This document shows, one piece after another, positions 63,976-64,000 of a stretch of DNA of 64,000 nucleotides; position 1 is the first letter of the stretch; the number at the start of each line of letters is the position of its first letter. Under the pieces are notes generated by a model. That model worked only from the letters and a program-made list of their open reading frames with translations. It was not told the DNA's origin and made no database searches. Source of the DNA: Methylobacterium sp. (GTDB taxonomy: Bacteria; Pseudomonadota; Alphaproteobacteria; Rhizobiales; Beijerinckiaceae); NCBI RefSeq assembly GCF_019745455.1, contig NZ_JAIETD010000028.1, positions 124,001 through 188,000 of the forward strand, given 5' to 3'. A program made the translations under genes and the position numbers.

Positions 63976-64000
63976 CGTTGGCCTCTGGTTCGGGATCAGA

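Overview
The window is high-GC bacterial DNA that reads as an alphaproteobacterium of the order Hyphomicrobiales, most likely Methylobacterium or Methylorubrum. This is inferred from gene content, not from a marker gene. The main clue is a two-gene NAD-linked formate dehydrogenase locus laid out like fdh1B-fdh1A of M. extorquens. HdaA, GatCAB, a non-discriminating-type AspRS, cobF and GGAAC-type promoter motifs agree. There is one tRNA gene (Gln). I found no rRNA, CRISPR array, insertion sequence, integrase or phage gene. Layout, left to right: 0-3 kb has surface-polysaccharide genes (a CelD-like acetyltransferase converging on a flippase). 3.3-11.8 kb is housekeeping: a dGTPase, an A-type Fe-S carrier, a secreted protein of unknown function, RNase D, a WYL-like protein, AspRS and a GT2 glycosyltransferase. 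11.9-13.9 kb holds small Cys-rich proteins, tRNA-Gln and a short element bounded by inverted repeats. 13.9-18.7 kb is the formate dehydrogenase. 18.9-22.6 kb is a run of small, probably stress-related genes, an SDR and an MBL-fold hydrolase. 22.6-28.7 kb has a PaoABC-type molybdenum aldehyde oxidoreductase operon divergent from cobF, a class A beta-lactamase and a small secreted protein. 29.2-38.7 kb has a very large secreted nucleotidase-like RTX protein, an App1-like phosphatase, an SF2 helicase, a hexapeptide acetyltransferase and malic enzyme. 38.8-43 kb has membrane and CsbD-type stress proteins, a PAS-LuxR regulator and a broken formamidase fragment. 43-50.7 kb has the block perM-hdaA-ppk-ppx, divergent from purMN. 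50.8-59.1 kb has a LysR regulator, a lone BMP-type binding protein, a GST, a GNAT and an AaeXAB-like efflux operon. 59.5-63.2 kb carries gatC-gatA-(membrane protein)-gatB. 63.4-64.0 kb carries three tandem peptide genes that run to the edge of the window. Several parts fit together. The AspRS has the two residues typical of non-discriminating enzymes, and the amidotransferase GatCAB that would correct its Asp-tRNA(Asn) product is encoded 49 kb away. Formate dehydrogenase, the Pao-type oxidoreductase and the formamidase relic point to C1 and aldehyde metabolism that relies on Mo/W-pterin enzymes. ppk, ppx and the small CsbD and DUF2171 proteins suggest stress physiology. The best candidate for an undescribed system is the right-edge cluster of three 51-57-residue peptides. 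They share an MTKLD start, a short leader ending in a double glycine, and an almost invariant Asn/Gly/Ser-rich tail ending SSKKS. They look like secreted bacteriocin-like or RiPP-like precursors, but the export and maturation genes, if any, lie beyond the window.
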